NCBI GenBank assembly: GCA_025642065.1
Contig: JAODUP010000026.1
Span: 1,092,001 to 1,156,000, forward strand
DNA length: 64,000 bases
Direction: 5' to 3'
Source of the DNA: Paralvinella palmiformis
Lineage: Eukaryota; Annelida; Polychaeta; Terebellida; Alvinellidae
Below, in pieces: positions 11,603 through 22,304 of this stretch (the first letter of the stretch is position 1; each line of letters opens with the position of its first letter). Under the pieces are notes generated by a model. The model searched no databases, was not told the DNA's origin, and saw only the letters and a list, made by a program, of their open reading frames with translations. Both the position numbers and the translations under genes were made by a program.

Positions 11603-12469
11603 CAGAAGTTCGTCTATTTTCTGTAGAGCTTCTAGACCATTTAGAGGTATTGAGATGTGACCATCGGGGACCATTGACTCGCTGGGATTTATCCGTATTA
11701 GCACACGTTTGCTAGGACATCTAGTGACGAGACCTTCGCTTGTATATCTTACAGTTGGTATGGATAAACCTGCTCCTATTTCTATCACCACAACATCCGA
11801 GACAGAATCAGTTAATGAGTCAAGGAATCTTTGGTACTTTATATGTTGTTTGTCTGATCTCGTTGTTTCCCATTCCCAGTCATCGAACATGAGGACATTT
11901 GGCCTTGCAGGATGTGTGTTTTTGCCATGTGGCCCCATCGGCAGCGGCTTTGCAGCTCTTAGAGTCGACGCGTCCACCTTAAAATGTGTACCTTCGGGAA
12001 CGGGCCATATTTCATGTGAATCATTGCCGCCAACACACTGCATGAAATTAATACTACCATGACATTCCAGAATGGTATCTTCATTGAATCCAGACTTCTT
12101 GAAGTGGCCATCCACGTTGCTTGTAAAAACAAAATGTCCGTGTTCCATTCTTCCTGCCCACTTTTTCAGGATCTGAAAGCCTTGATGAGGCTCCGTCCTC
12201 CAATACAAGTCATACTGGTGTCCAAAAAATCCCCAAGCAAATTCTGGATCATTGTGGAACCACTCGGGTGTATTCATGTTTTCGAATTTAAGTCCCATTT
12301 TTTTTAATGGAGGGTATGCTCTCCAGAATCCCTCTTGTCCCCTGTAATCTGGCAGCCCTGAATCAACACTCATTCCTGCTCCAGCTGTGATCACTAAACC
12401 TTTGGCTTTCTTGACAGCATTTGCCGCCCTCTTCAGTGACTTGAGAATGTCTTCCGAATCGGAGGCCAT
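11597..12469 (-). CDS. Divergent SIR2-family (sirtuin) protein without zinc cysteines
   Basis: An uninterrupted 290-codon frame on the - strand. By family knowledge, SIR2 proteins use NAD+ to deacylate lysines or to transfer or hydrolyse ADP-ribose. What is seen: the NAD-binding motif GAGMSVDSGLPDYRG at residues 30-44, TSNVDGHF at 116-123 (canonical TQNIDxLH, so Gln is replaced by Ser and LH by HF), the catalytic His137 in ECHGS, ARPNVLMFDD at 188-197 (canonical RPxVVxFGE) and GAGLSIP at 232-238. Only three cysteines exist (136, 145, 251), so the four-Cys zinc site of ordinary sirtuins is absent. The insert between His137 and ARPNV has none of the usual CxxC pairs. The start MASDSE at 12469 is preferred because the longer frame from 12505 reads through an acceptor-like TTGTTTACAG ending at 12493, suggesting a spliced 5' UTR. 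The gene is convergent with CAMLG. The SNVDG/ECHGS type is familiar from bacterial homologues, so transfer or an ancient paralogue are both possible. Confidence 0.88.
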   Translation of the reverse strand: MASDSEDILKSLKRAANAVKKAKGLVITAGAGMSVDSGLPDYRGQEGFWRAYPPLKKMGLKFENMNTPEWFHNDPEFAWGFFGHQYDLYWRTEPHQGFQILKKWAGRMEHGHFVFTSNVDGHFKKSGFNEDTILECHGSINFMQCVGGNDSHEIWPVPEGTHFKVDASTLRAAKPLPMGPHGKNTHPARPNVLMFDDWEWETTRSDKQHIKYQRFLDSLTDSVSDVVVIEIGAGLSIPTVRYTSEGLVTRCPSKRVLIRINPSESMVPDGHISIPLNGLEALQKIDELLQ

Positions 12470-12482
12470 TAATAGTAATTGG

Positions 12483-12500
12483 TACTTTTCTTCTGTAAAC
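12483..12500 (-). promoter_or_regulatory. Candidate 5'-UTR splice acceptor of the sirtuin gene
   Basis: On the - strand the sequence TTGTTTACAG ends at 12493, 23 nt before the MASDSE start codon. If used, the first coding exon begins at 12492 and a non-coding exon lies at higher coordinates. It also explains why the frame upstream of the ATG stays open only briefly. Confidence 0.45.
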
Positions 12501-12505
12501 AACAT

Positions 12506-13320
12506 ACATATAAAATATAATAATTGGTTTTAATAATTGAAATATCTTAATGGTTGCCATTTACAACCAATAGGTACATAACAAAGTACGTCTATTTATT
12601 AAGTGATAACTAGCGGCGTACCTGTAACCTATTGACAGGACAAATACGATCTATCAAGCCTTTCAATGTTCTACCAAAGGCAAAGATTGTAATATATATA
12701 TATTAGAGGATCTACAGTCTCACTCTGCCTTTGGAGTTTGGTAATAATATCAAATTGGATTAGAAGAAGAAAATAAATATAGCTAGTTATGAGAAGGCGT
12801 ACGACCGTATTTACCTTTATAGTCCTTTAAATCTGACCTCCTCCTAATCTAGTGCACCTTTTAAAGTTTATTTTTTCAGAAAATCTTATATAATTAATAA
12901 TTGGTAAACAAACTGACGACGCCGATTGTATTATCGTCGTCTTTCGAGGGAGCCACTATCGTCAACAAAACGGAAATGATCCTTACGCCAGGTGTCAGCA
13001 CAATAGGACGAGTGTTACAGAATACAATGGCTCGGAAGTTTTTGTTCGGTATCATATGGCCCCTTTATCTCAGACAGTCATCACATCACCACAGATCCCC
13101 CCGTACCATGGGGCGAGACCATGTTAATTGGGTGATTATAAGACACGGGGGTTATTTTTAGGCACAAATTATATTTACATGCCGTCGTGCTCCGAAGATC
13201 TTATCCTTCTGTTCGAGAACCATTGAAATCAATTAAATTTACACACATATTAATGGTTTTTGGTAAGTATTACCGATGACATAGTACACATTTATACATG
13301 GGCACATATTTGATTAATTG
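12506..13320. other. Intergenic sequence, probable sirtuin promoter side
   Basis: No exon is recognised. A non-coding first exon of the sirtuin gene may lie here or further right. A small ORF at 12901-13161 has no recognisable homology. Confidence 0.4.
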
Positions 13321-13638
13321 TTGTTTTGTTTTTCGGGGAGAATCCCCAGATCTGTCGCTTATTCGGCACAGTCTCTATTTTTGAGCGGTACGGAAAGATG
13401 GAACCGAAATACCCTGAGGGTGGTTACTGCCAGGGTGTTTTACGTCCTCGGTGGGTTTTTAACGTCCCCCTTTATTTTTAATAATTCAGTGGAGACGACA
13501 GCGCCATTTAACGTGGTCAACCACCCACGATGTTGGGAGCCGAGAAATTTATGTCTTGAAAAGTTTCAACCTCCTGCTGGGATTGAACCTGTGACCCTTG
13601 GCGCCGGGTGCTTAACTGCTTGACCACCGGAGCTCACT
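13321..13638 (-). mobile_element. SINE-like repeat family S2, copy 1
   Basis: About 320 bp matching 20966-21312. Read on the - strand it begins with a tRNA-like head. GGTGGTCAAGCAGTTAAGCA resembles an A box, and GGTTCAATCC resembles a B box. A body containing GGACGTAAAACACYCTGGCAGT follows. On the + strand the body includes ACCCTGAGGGTGGT and GGAGACGRCAGCGCCATTTAACGTGGT, shared between copies. Confidence 0.75.
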
Positions 13639-13660
13639 AGATTAATTGACATGGTCATAT

Positions 13661-13720
<60 letters not shown>
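13661..13720. repeat. (TA)n(GA)n microsatellite
   Basis: A TA run followed by a GA run just after the S2 element. Confidence 0.9.
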
Positions 13721-14107
13721 CCATGATTTCTGCTAGATGTCATTTAAGTATTTTAAAACATTTTGCATAAAACACGTAATACAGTTCCATATCATAGTAA
13801 CTGACTAGTCTCCTATACATACACTCATTATTTACGCCTCCAGGAGAGTTCTATTATAGCACTCTATGGAAAATAAGTTGTGTTTGTTCAAAATATACAA
13901 ACAAAGATTCACGATAAAAACGGTATCCTATTATAGAAAACTAAATTATTACATATTTAATACTTTTATAAATATTGGGTGCATGATCCCCGATAAAATT
14001 ACCCACAGTTGATTAATAGAAATGATTACATAATTTTAAAAAGGCATACGTGAATTTTCTGAAAACTATATAAGCTCGGAATATGTTTTAAAAGCGCTTT
14101 AGAGCAA

Positions 14108-14909
14108 TTCAAGCTGAATAATACGTTATTATAGGCGAAACTCGATCAAGTCGAATTTCATCCCTTAATTCTCCAATCAATGACGTCAAAATGTTTTTGT
14201 GGAAAATAAACAGATATTTTCTGCCTCTGTGAATGAGACACAAAGTACGACAAAATCTGCCCAACTCGTACTGCAATCAATCTCACACAGATATTTTCTT
14301 AATTATCAGCCTCAACAGCAGTTACCTTTATCTTATTCGACGAAATAAAAAGTGTCTACGAAATTGTACTTTATCACTAATTTTCGGAGACAATTATATG
14401 CACTTTGACATGACATATTTGATTGATTTATAGACAAAATTCCACAGAAAAACAACACATTTTGTATGATGTCAAAACGCTGGAAATATATTATGGTTTT
14501 AACTTAATTTCAAGCTGAATAATACGTTATTATAGGCGAAACTCGATCAAGTCGAATTTCATCCCTTAATTCTCCAATCAATGACGTCAAAATGTTTTTG
14601 TGGAAAATAAACAGATATTTTCTGCCTGTGTGGATGAGACACAAAGTACGACAAAATCTGTCCAACTCGTACTGCAATCAATCTCACACAGATATTTTCT
14701 TAATTATCAGCCTCAACAGCAGTTACCTTTATCTTATTCGACGAAATAAAAAGTGTCTACGAAATTGTACTTTATCACTAATTTTCGGAGACAATTATAT
14801 GCACTTTGACATGACATATTTGATTGATTTATAGACAAAATTCCACAAAAAAACAACACATTTTGTATGATGTCAAAACGCTGGAAATATATTATGGTTT
14901 TAACTTAAT
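14108..14909. repeat. 401-bp direct tandem duplication
   Basis: 14108-14508 and 14509-14909 are nearly identical (only a few substitutions, such as CTGCCTCTGTGAATG versus CTGCCTGTGTGGATG). The unit contains a short ORF (MRHKVRQNL...) that is repeated, with no recognised homology. Junctions share TTCAAGCTGAAT. Confidence 0.95.
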
Positions 14910-15422
14910 TTGTGATGCTGATTAAGTTCTAGTTTTAGTCTTTCTGATTGCTGGCATGTTAGAAGTAATATCTATTATTTGGTCACTCAGCTGACAACAC
15001 GAGAATACTACATTAAACATTTAAAGTAATAAATACATGACATCATTTATTCCTCATAATTTATTTTGGCCATTCAAGACAAACTTTTTAATAATTTAAT
15101 TGGTTCGTTTCAAATTCATATATGCAGTACACGCCTATCTGTCTGCAACCTAAAATGCACAGACGCACGAACTAATGTTTCAGCACACGAACACACAGCC
15201 TGGATTTAAAATAATGGGTGCGCATCGTTTCTGGCGAAAAACAATATTTCGTGGTTACCATTTATTAATTGAGGACTTTGTCTGCTGCAAAAAAAAACCC
15301 ATCGTAATTATGACATAAAGTGCACAACAAATCAAAGTGATAAACTGGGACAGGTGTTTGCTAATTAGCAGGTAAATTGAATGTTGTTCTTTTTGTAACG
15401 CTGTCAGTTTCACCAGATTCCG

Positions 15423-15595
15423 ATATGGCAGTAGCTAGGGTAAGCACTGCTCTGCAAACTGCCATGGCAGGTTATGGGTTCAAATCTGGCTCGTGCCTGT
15501 GTTTGTGAGATGTTTCCTGCTGAAGGAGTGGCCCCTAGATCGTATGTCCCAAGGTGTGATCACAGTCGAGGTTAAACGAACCAGACAAAAAACCG
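15423..15595 (+). mobile_element. tRNA-derived SINE family S3, copy 1
   Basis: TGGCAGTAGCTAGGGTAAGC and GGGTTCAAATCTGG resemble A and B boxes. A body then runs to GTCGAGGTTAAACGAACC. It resembles 58751-58910, which ends ATCGAGACTAAACAAA. Confidence 0.65.
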
Positions 15596-15760
15596 AGGTC
15601 AACTAGATAACTACCGACACTCCGAGTATAGCACTACGTTGCAAACTTCCTGACCGGGGTTCGAAACCCAGTGTTAACTGTGTTTGTGAGATATTCTGTT
15701 ATGGAGTCATCGCTCGGCCTTATAACGCGACTTGTGGCTAAACGACGGTGCTAAGCTGAA
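15596..15760 (+). mobile_element. Partial tRNA-derived SINE (S3-like)
   Basis: CGAGTATAGCACTACGTTGCAAACTTCC followed by the B-box-like GGGGTTCGAAACCC, then GTGTTTGTGAGATAT as in the adjacent copy. It lies directly after another S3 element. Confidence 0.55.
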
Positions 15761-15941
15761 GGAATTCGTAGTAAAAAATTAAATAGCTCGAATAGTGTCA
15801 GTTTCAATTTGAGATGTAATTAATTTACAGGTTGTGTACATCTTAAAGGAATATATTGCGGGTTTTAAGATAATTTTTTCCATTATTTGTAGTGTTTGTT
15901 TAATTATCGCAAGGATTTAGGATTTATTTGTCGGTAGACGA

Positions 15942-16405
15942 ATACCGCGCTTTACGTCATTCCGGCCTACGTAAAATTCGTCCTTACATCGTTACGTCCG
16001 AAGCGACGTCACTGAACTACGTCACCTATGTTATAAATCACCTATGTTATAATAAAAGGACGGACGCTCCCTTGGGAGTTGAGATAGGTGCTGGGTGGAA
16101 ACAAGTCTCAGTCAGGGATAATAATATTGTAAATAATATTGTAAAGCGCCTTAGAGCAGATTCTAGCCGAATAGGACGCTATATACAAATAACTTATTAT
16201 TAGTATAATTATTACGCGAAATAAAGACAAAATAATAGATAAAAGAAGCTAATAAAAAGAATGATATGCAATAAAAATACATTAAAATATTTTTTTTAAT
16301 TAAATACAATAAAATATTTACATCGAAAGACATTACGTCCGGTTTACGTCAAAAACCCGATTACGTCACGGCTTTTGGAACCAAATAATGACGTAGGGCG
16401 GGGTA
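15942..16405. mobile_element. Candidate non-autonomous TIR element (MITE-like)
   Basis: The left end ATACCGCGCTTTACGTCATT (15942 on) and the reverse complement of the right end (ATACCCCGCCCTACGTCATT, ending 16405) form imperfect inverted repeats of about 20 bp. Subterminal ACGTCA/TGACGT words are repeated at both ends. No transposase is seen. A motif GTAAAGCGCCTTAGAGCAG at 16142 resembles 3' ends of common SINE/LINE families, so a composite origin is possible. Confidence 0.5.
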
Positions 16406-16684
16406 TGACTGTATTAATATCATAACTTATTTATTTATTCTCTTCGTCGAGGAAAACGAAAGCATTTCCGTACGAAGACGGCTCAGACTGTAGTCTAAGA
16501 GAACTCCTGAATTCTATTAATCCCTACAACAGAATTATGTTCAATACGTTGCTAGTTCGTTTTCAGTCGATAAATATAATTATAATTCATAATCAATATT
16601 TTAGTCCACGGATTTTAGTGTTATGAGATATATGGGAATGTATTTTCTGCTTATATATGATTTATGAGGAGGTTAATAAATTAT

Positions 16685-16725
16685 ATCTGTCTATCTACCT
16701 ATCTATCTATCTACCTACCTATGAC
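16685..16725. repeat. (CTAT)n microsatellite
   Basis: Tetranucleotide CTAT/CTAC run. Confidence 0.85.
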
Positions 16726-16939
16726 TTAACTAATGCACATGCGGTTAATACTCTAAGCGTTTTAGTAGAAAATCGTTTCTGTAATTATTATTTCCCAGCG
16801 GGTGGAGGAGGATATCCCGGACAACGACATTCATACACGCCACTGTTCTCAACATCCACAGGAGTATCCATCACATATATCGTGCTTGAATGATGACGTT
16901 TTCCTCGTCCGTCGTTAATCATTTCTAGCAGCGAGTGAA

Positions 16940-17015
16940 CCGTAACACACGCACTCGCACGTACGCGCGCGCACACACACTGACAAACGCATACACACAC
17001 ACACACACGAACAAA
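16940..17015. repeat. (CA)n-rich tract
   Basis: Interrupted CA and GC dinucleotides, non-coding. Confidence 0.8.
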
Positions 17016-17093
17016 CACGCCAGCTCTAACCGGGATACGAACTCAAGTCTTTTAAACAAGTGTCTGCCAACTAAATTCGCTGGATTACTTCGA

Positions 17094-17495
17094 TGTTGTG
17101 GTGGTGGTTGTTGTGGTGGTTGTTGTTGTAGTGGTTGAGGTTGTTGTTGTGAATGTTGTTGTAGTGGTTGTTGTTATAGTGGTTGTTGTTGTAGTGGTAG
17201 TAGTGGTTGTTGTTGTAGTGGTTGTGGTGGTTGTTGTAGTGGTTGTTGTTGTAGTGGTTGTTGTTGTGGTTGGTGTTGTGGTGGTTGTTGTTGTGGTTGG
17301 TGTTGTGGTGGTTGTTGTAGTGGTTGTGGTGGTTGTGGTGGTGGTTGTGGTGGTGGTTGTTGTAGTTGTTGTTGTTGTAGTGGTTGTGGTTGTTGTAGTG
17401 GTTGTGGTTGTTGTAGTGGTTGTTGTTGTAGTGGTTGTGGTGGTGGTTGTTGTAGTGGTTGTGGTGGTGGTTGTGGCGGTGGTTGTCATTGTTGT
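17094..17495. repeat. 400-bp GTT/GTG/GTA trinucleotide satellite
   Basis: About 130 consecutive codon-sized units of GTT, GTG or GTA. It yields artefactual poly-Val (+) and poly-Thr (-) frames. One strand is almost free of C. Confidence 0.95.
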
Positions 17496-17639
17496 AGATG
17501 ATGGTAAGGTCGTTCGTTGGTGGTGGATAATTATTAACTTTCTGTCAGTTGGTGGCCATCCCATTATCTTTTCAACGATCGAGGGTTTAAAAAAGCAGCT
17601 CCAAGAAAACCCAATTTCCGTTCTTTATAGATAAATAAT

Positions 17640-18180
17640 GATCGTCCTACATCGATCCGGACTAGAGAGTCGGCAATCCGATAACACCTGATCCGGTAGA
17701 ACTAATCTCGCCAATTAATCTCTGACCACGTTTCCGGTTTGTTTCTCAAGGTGTGTGCTGTTTCTTTCCGGCAACGGGCGAGGTTGATGGGATGCGAGAC
17801 GACTACCCGAACACGTGCCAATAAACCAAATGGCCTATCCGGTCGGTCTGGATCCGTTTCGACCCGTTCGTCGGTTCTCCGTCGGCCCCGATCCGGTGCG
17901 TAGCTGATGACGTATCTCGCTCCGGAATGGTCCGGAGTGAACGGGTACGAGGGCAGGCATCCGGGAAACGGCTGACGGCCGCCAACTATCTCTACCAGCC
18001 AAGAGACGGCGTAAAGTGCAAAGCAATTAGAAAGTTATTTTCGTGTGGGTTGGATCCGGAATGAGGGAAGCGAACGTAATATAGTATACGTGCTATGACG
18101 TACAGTACAGGTCGTTAGTAGGCTTAATATACGGGACACGTGTTGAAAACTACGTCACGCATATCCTGAATAATTCCCCA
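17640..18180. other. CpG- and GC-rich unassigned region
   Basis: Contains repeated TCCGG and CCGAT words and is much richer in GC and CpG than its surroundings. Short - strand frames (17803-18026) have no recognised homology. It may be a promoter or first exon of an unseen gene, but nothing decisive is visible. Confidence 0.3.
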
Positions 18181-18358
18181 GAAATATATTGTTCTGTATC
18201 GTCTAAAATACTCTATACAATAACTTAGTACCCGAAGTGTTATCGGTTATTGACCTAGAAAAATAACATTACAATAACAGCACCATCAACATAGTTTATT
18301 ATCACATACTATAATATATACCCAGTACACAGTAGTAACATGTGTAATAACTATATTG

Positions 18359-18360
<2 letters not shown>

Positions 18361-18400
<40 letters not shown>
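18361..18400. repeat. (TA)n microsatellite
   Basis: Pure TA run. Confidence 0.9.
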
Positions 18401-18535
18401 CAGTTAATCTGTATAATCAGGTAATACCTGAAATTTTCAGTAAATCTGTATTAAATCTCAGTTAGCAATAGATGTATTACCTGAATATTTCCGGTAATAT
18501 ACATATTACCTGATTATACAGATTAACTTTAACGC

Positions 18536-18598
18536 ACACCACACACACGCACACACGCACACACACACACGCGCGCACGCACACAGGCACACACGTAA
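18536..18598. repeat. (CA)n-rich microsatellite
   Basis: Interrupted CA/CG dinucleotides. Confidence 0.85.
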
Positions 18599-19039
18599 CG
18601 GCTATATGTGACGGTGCATTATATACTGCAACATCTGATATTCCTGTTCCGGAGCACATAAATTCACAAAAGAGAACAGACGTATTCTGGATATTTAAGC
18701 TATTTTAAGCATCCCCACTTCCTGTCAGTATTTACCATTGGCTGGTACATCTTCTTGTCCTTCACTTGTTCTCTTTAACCTACCTTCCTCTCGTTTGCTT
18801 CTCTTTATTTATCTCTTTCCTATCTTTCTCTTTTCTCCAACATCTGGTCGTCTTCATCCGTTTTTCGTCATTCGTTTCCCTTTCCACGATGTCCTTTTGG
18901 CCTTTTCGCGCCGCCTTTTACCTATCTAATCCTCTTTACCTTTTTTTACTTTTGTCAATTCTTCTACATCCATTTCAGGTAGCATATGTACAAATATCTT
19001 TAAATATCTAATATCGATCAATCATTAATGCTAATAATA

Positions 19040-19048
19040 AAAATATAA

Positions 19049-19088
<40 letters not shown>

Positions 19089-19135
19089 TGTTGTTGTTGT
19101 AGTTGTAATGGTAGTAGTAGTAGTAGTAGTAGTAT
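19040..19135. repeat. (ATA)n(GTT)n(GTA)n compound trinucleotide repeat
   Basis: Three successive trinucleotide runs. Confidence 0.9.
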
Positions 19136-19369
19136 ACACATATGTATGCATTTGATGAAACTCAGTAATTACGTTTTGACCAAAACAAATAATACTCACT
19201 TTTTATTTTTTAACCTGGTCCGCAATTCCCCCCTCCGCCCCCCCTTACTCTCCACAGGACCCCCCCTCCGTTTTCTTTATCTGTTCCCTAGGGCTGTTTC
19301 CAAATGACGTCAACGATAAGTTAAGATAAGACAAGACACGTTAATGATTAAAAGATGCTGCTAGCCCTT

Positions 19370-19800
19370 GGCTACTAGTGCAGCTCTAGGCCACTAATGC
19401 TAGATCTAGGCTACCACTGCTAGCTCTAGCCTACTACTGCTTGATCAAGGCTACCACTGCTTGCTCTAGGCTACCACTGCTTGGTCAAGGCTACCACTGC
19501 TTGGTCAAGGCTACCACTGCTTGCTCTAGGCTACCACTGCTTGTTCTAGGCTACCACTGCTTGCTCTAGGATACCACTGTTTGATCAAGGCTACCATTGC
19601 TTGCTCTAGGCTACCATTGCTTGGTCAAGGCTACCACTGCTTGGTCAAGGCTACCATTGCTTGCTCTAGGCTACCACTGCTTGGTCAAGGCTACCACTGC
19701 TTGGTCAAGGCTACCACTGCTTGCTCTAGGCTACCACTGCTTGCTCTAGGCTACCACTGCTTAGTCAATGCTACCACTGCTTGCTCTAGGCTACTACTGT
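19370..19800. repeat. 20-bp minisatellite with two alternating unit types
   Basis: About 21 copies of GGCTACCACTGCTTGCTCTA, in which the last bases switch between GCTCTA and GTCAAG/GGTCAA. The two unit types alternate in a non-random-looking order. No homologous protein is seen. Confidence 0.93.
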
Positions 19801-20009
19801 AACCCCTATTCTGGTTCTTATAGCTCTGCATTATCTCTATATGACCATTATCTTATCTAAGACGTCCTTCTATCAACCAACATTATTATCTAATTATTTA
19901 ATATTGTTATCTGGTTGCTATGATGACGACCGATAACAAGTTGACTGAAAGTTACTTGGTTTCAAATGATATTTTATGCTCTATGAATATATTTATGTAT
20001 GTAGAAGTG

Positions 20010-20010
<1 letters not shown>

Positions 20011-20070
<60 letters not shown>

Positions 20071-20115
20071 AGAGAGAGAGAGAGAGAGACACACAGAGAG
20101 AGAGAATGTGTGTGT

Positions 20116-20166
<51 letters not shown>

Positions 20167-20200
20167 TGTATGTGTGCGTGTGTGTGTATGTGTGTGTATA
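20011..20200. repeat. (TA)n(GA)n(TG)n compound microsatellite
   Basis: Three consecutive dinucleotide tracts directly against the tail side of a SINE. Confidence 0.92.
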
Positions 20201-20207
20201 AATGTTG

Positions 20208-20382
20208 CTGTTTTACGGCCACATTTGTGCACAATGTAGGCTAAATGGGTCGAGCGACCTCCAAAGGTAATGAGGCGATGTGAAAGATGAAACAACCTTT
20301 TGACATACCCCCGTCGAGGTTTGAACCCAGGCGCTATATATCTGTGGCCAACTGCACTACCAGTTATGTCATGGAGGCACCT
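20208..20382 (-). mobile_element. tRNA-derived SINE family S1, - strand copy
   Basis: On the - strand: AGGTGCCTCCATGACATAACTGG (A-box region), GGGTTTGAACCTCG-like B box, TTTCATCTTTCACATCGCC, then GTGCACAAATGTGGCCGTAAAA. The tail abuts a (TG)n tract. Confidence 0.82.
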
Positions 20383-20965
20383 GGGTGTGTGCGTGCGTGT
20401 GCGTGTGTGTGTACATCGCCTTTTTAAAGTAAGCGCTAAACAGCGGCCATTTATTTAAAGTTTGCTGTCACTTCAAACGAATCCGAATATCACGACATTA
20501 TAACATTTAGGACAATGTTAATTACAGCGTACATTACGGTCACGGATCGATTGCGTATTACGGTCAGTATTTCTGGTATCAGATGCTATTCCCGATCCCT
20601 CACTAGAGGGCACTGATAAATGATTTTACTCCGCTGACTCCCGTGTATAAAGTGTTAGTAAATAGCTTTATGATCCGAGAAGGCATTAGTGGAGCCAATT
20701 AGAACCATTCTCAGCTAGAATTATCTACCCCTAGAGTCCTATTTGACTGTTCATATGAAACTAGTAAACATTTACGCTTAAGAATCTGTTAATTACTCGC
20801 TCCCGTTTACATTAACAGACCGATAGAACGTTATGTTCTATATACTTGCAGCCTGTGGGTTGAAAATGAACCGTATCAGTTTGCAAATCACTAAATATAA
20901 TATAATAATTAATATCTTTTAAATCTCTTACAGGGTTTTTACAGACATATTATTTGTGGTATTGG

Positions 20966-21312
20966 TTTCGGTTTTGTTGTTCGGGGAGAATCCCCAGGCT
21001 GTCGCTTAATCAGCACAGCCTCTATGTTGGAGTGGTTGAGAAACCTCCTCCCCACCACTCACAGGGGAGCAGTACGGAAAGATGGAGCCGAAATACCCTG
21101 AGGGTGGTCACTGCCAGAGTGTTTTACGTCCTCGGGGGGGTTTTAACGTCCCCCTTTATTTTAAATAATTCAGTGGAGACGGCAGCGCCATTTAACGTGG
21201 TCACCACCCACGATGTAGTGAGCCGAGAAATTAATCCCTGGAAAAGTTTCGACCTCTTACGGGGTTCGAACCTGCGACCGTTGACACCAAGTGCCGGGTG
21301 CTTAATACTGGG
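20966..21312 (-). mobile_element. SINE-like repeat family S2, copy 2
   Basis: Parallels 13321-13638 and is more complete (includes AACCTCCTCCCCACCACTCACAGGGGAGC). It carries the - strand head with GGTTCGAACCTGCG (palindromic B box). An ORF across it is incidental. Confidence 0.78.
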
Positions 21313-21387
21313 GTATTATTATATTACATATTATTTATACATCGTCTTTGAATGGCTCCTGCTAGTAAGGACATCTTTTTAAATATA

Positions 21388-21420
21388 CATTATTATTATT
21401 ATTATTATTATTATTATAAT
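21388..21420. repeat. (ATT)n microsatellite
   Basis: Pure ATT run. Confidence 0.9.
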
Positions 21421-21819
21421 GCAATCCGCATAACTGAACAATTTTACCAACCAAGGAAACCCCGTAATCGTTTTAACATCACTTGTAGCGTCTGTGCATG
21501 CGTGGATACGCCAGTGTGTGCGCGCGCACCATGACCCGCTATTGGTTACGTTTCCATGACGACGGACACACACACAAGCCCAATACAACAAGACGTTCGT
21601 CTTTGTCCTGCCGTGGCCCACAATATCCAGTGGTGACGTCATCTACACGTGATATGGATGCTCTGGCGACGACATCTCTCAGTAGCTGGATAAATCAAGA
21701 CAATCGCGAACAGGAAATATTTTGGGGGGAGGGTTATTCGGTTTAAAATATGACAGTTGCGATGATTTTAGGGAGATCAAGCAATATTTTATTTCGATGT
21801 GGGAAATCTGATCTTAAAT

Positions 21820-21955
21820 ATGGCTCTTAATGGTGTCTGTGGGTTTTAATGGTGTCTGTGAGTCTCAATGGTGTCTATGGGTTTTAATGGTGTATGTGTG
21901 TCTTCATGGTGTCTGTGTGTGTCTTAATGGTGTCTGTGGGGCTTAGTGGTGTTTG
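21820..21955. repeat. Diverged GGTGTCTGTG tandem words
   Basis: Eight or so variants of TTAATGGTGTCTGTGGG recur over about 130 bp. Confidence 0.7.
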
Positions 21956-22304
21956 GTTCGATCGATGTTTTACCGATGTTATAGCCTTTTCGTTCTGGGT
22001 ATCTTTGTTATCGGGTGGGAAAGGGAGCATCTCAGAACCACCAGCTCGTTGTTGGGATAACACACGCACACACACACATGCGCACACGCACACACCGAGC
22101 GGCGAAAGAGAGAGCAGTTCATGGAAATCCCCTTCATGCTGATAACCCTAAGCCCCCGTTCACCCACACACACGCCTGTACCCGCCACCGTTATTACGTA
22201 ACACCCTAGAGCCCGGACTGGCTGTGATCTGGACACCCGACGGGAGCTATAGGAAAACAACGGCAGGACGATAATAGAGAACCACCGCTGAGAGCTAGGG
22301 CAAA

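Noticed and set aside
11709..12307. + strand ORFs over the sirtuin gene
   Set aside because: They are antisense shadows of the sirtuin frame.
14233..14834. Duplicated small ORF MRHKVRQNL...
   Set aside because: It is present twice only because of the 401-bp tandem duplication. It has no homology and an AT-rich random composition.
17085..17634. Long ORFs of nearly pure Thr (-) or Val (+)
   Set aside because: They are translations of the GTT/GTG/GTA satellite and have no non-repeat coding signal.
19974..20295. Long ORFs with His-Thr, Tyr-Ile and Arg-Glu runs
   Set aside because: They are translations of (TA)n(GA)n(TG)n dinucleotides.
20954..21382. 142-codon + strand ORF
   Set aside because: It lies on the S2 repeat and a similar frame occurs in copy 13321-13638; it is a repeat by-product.
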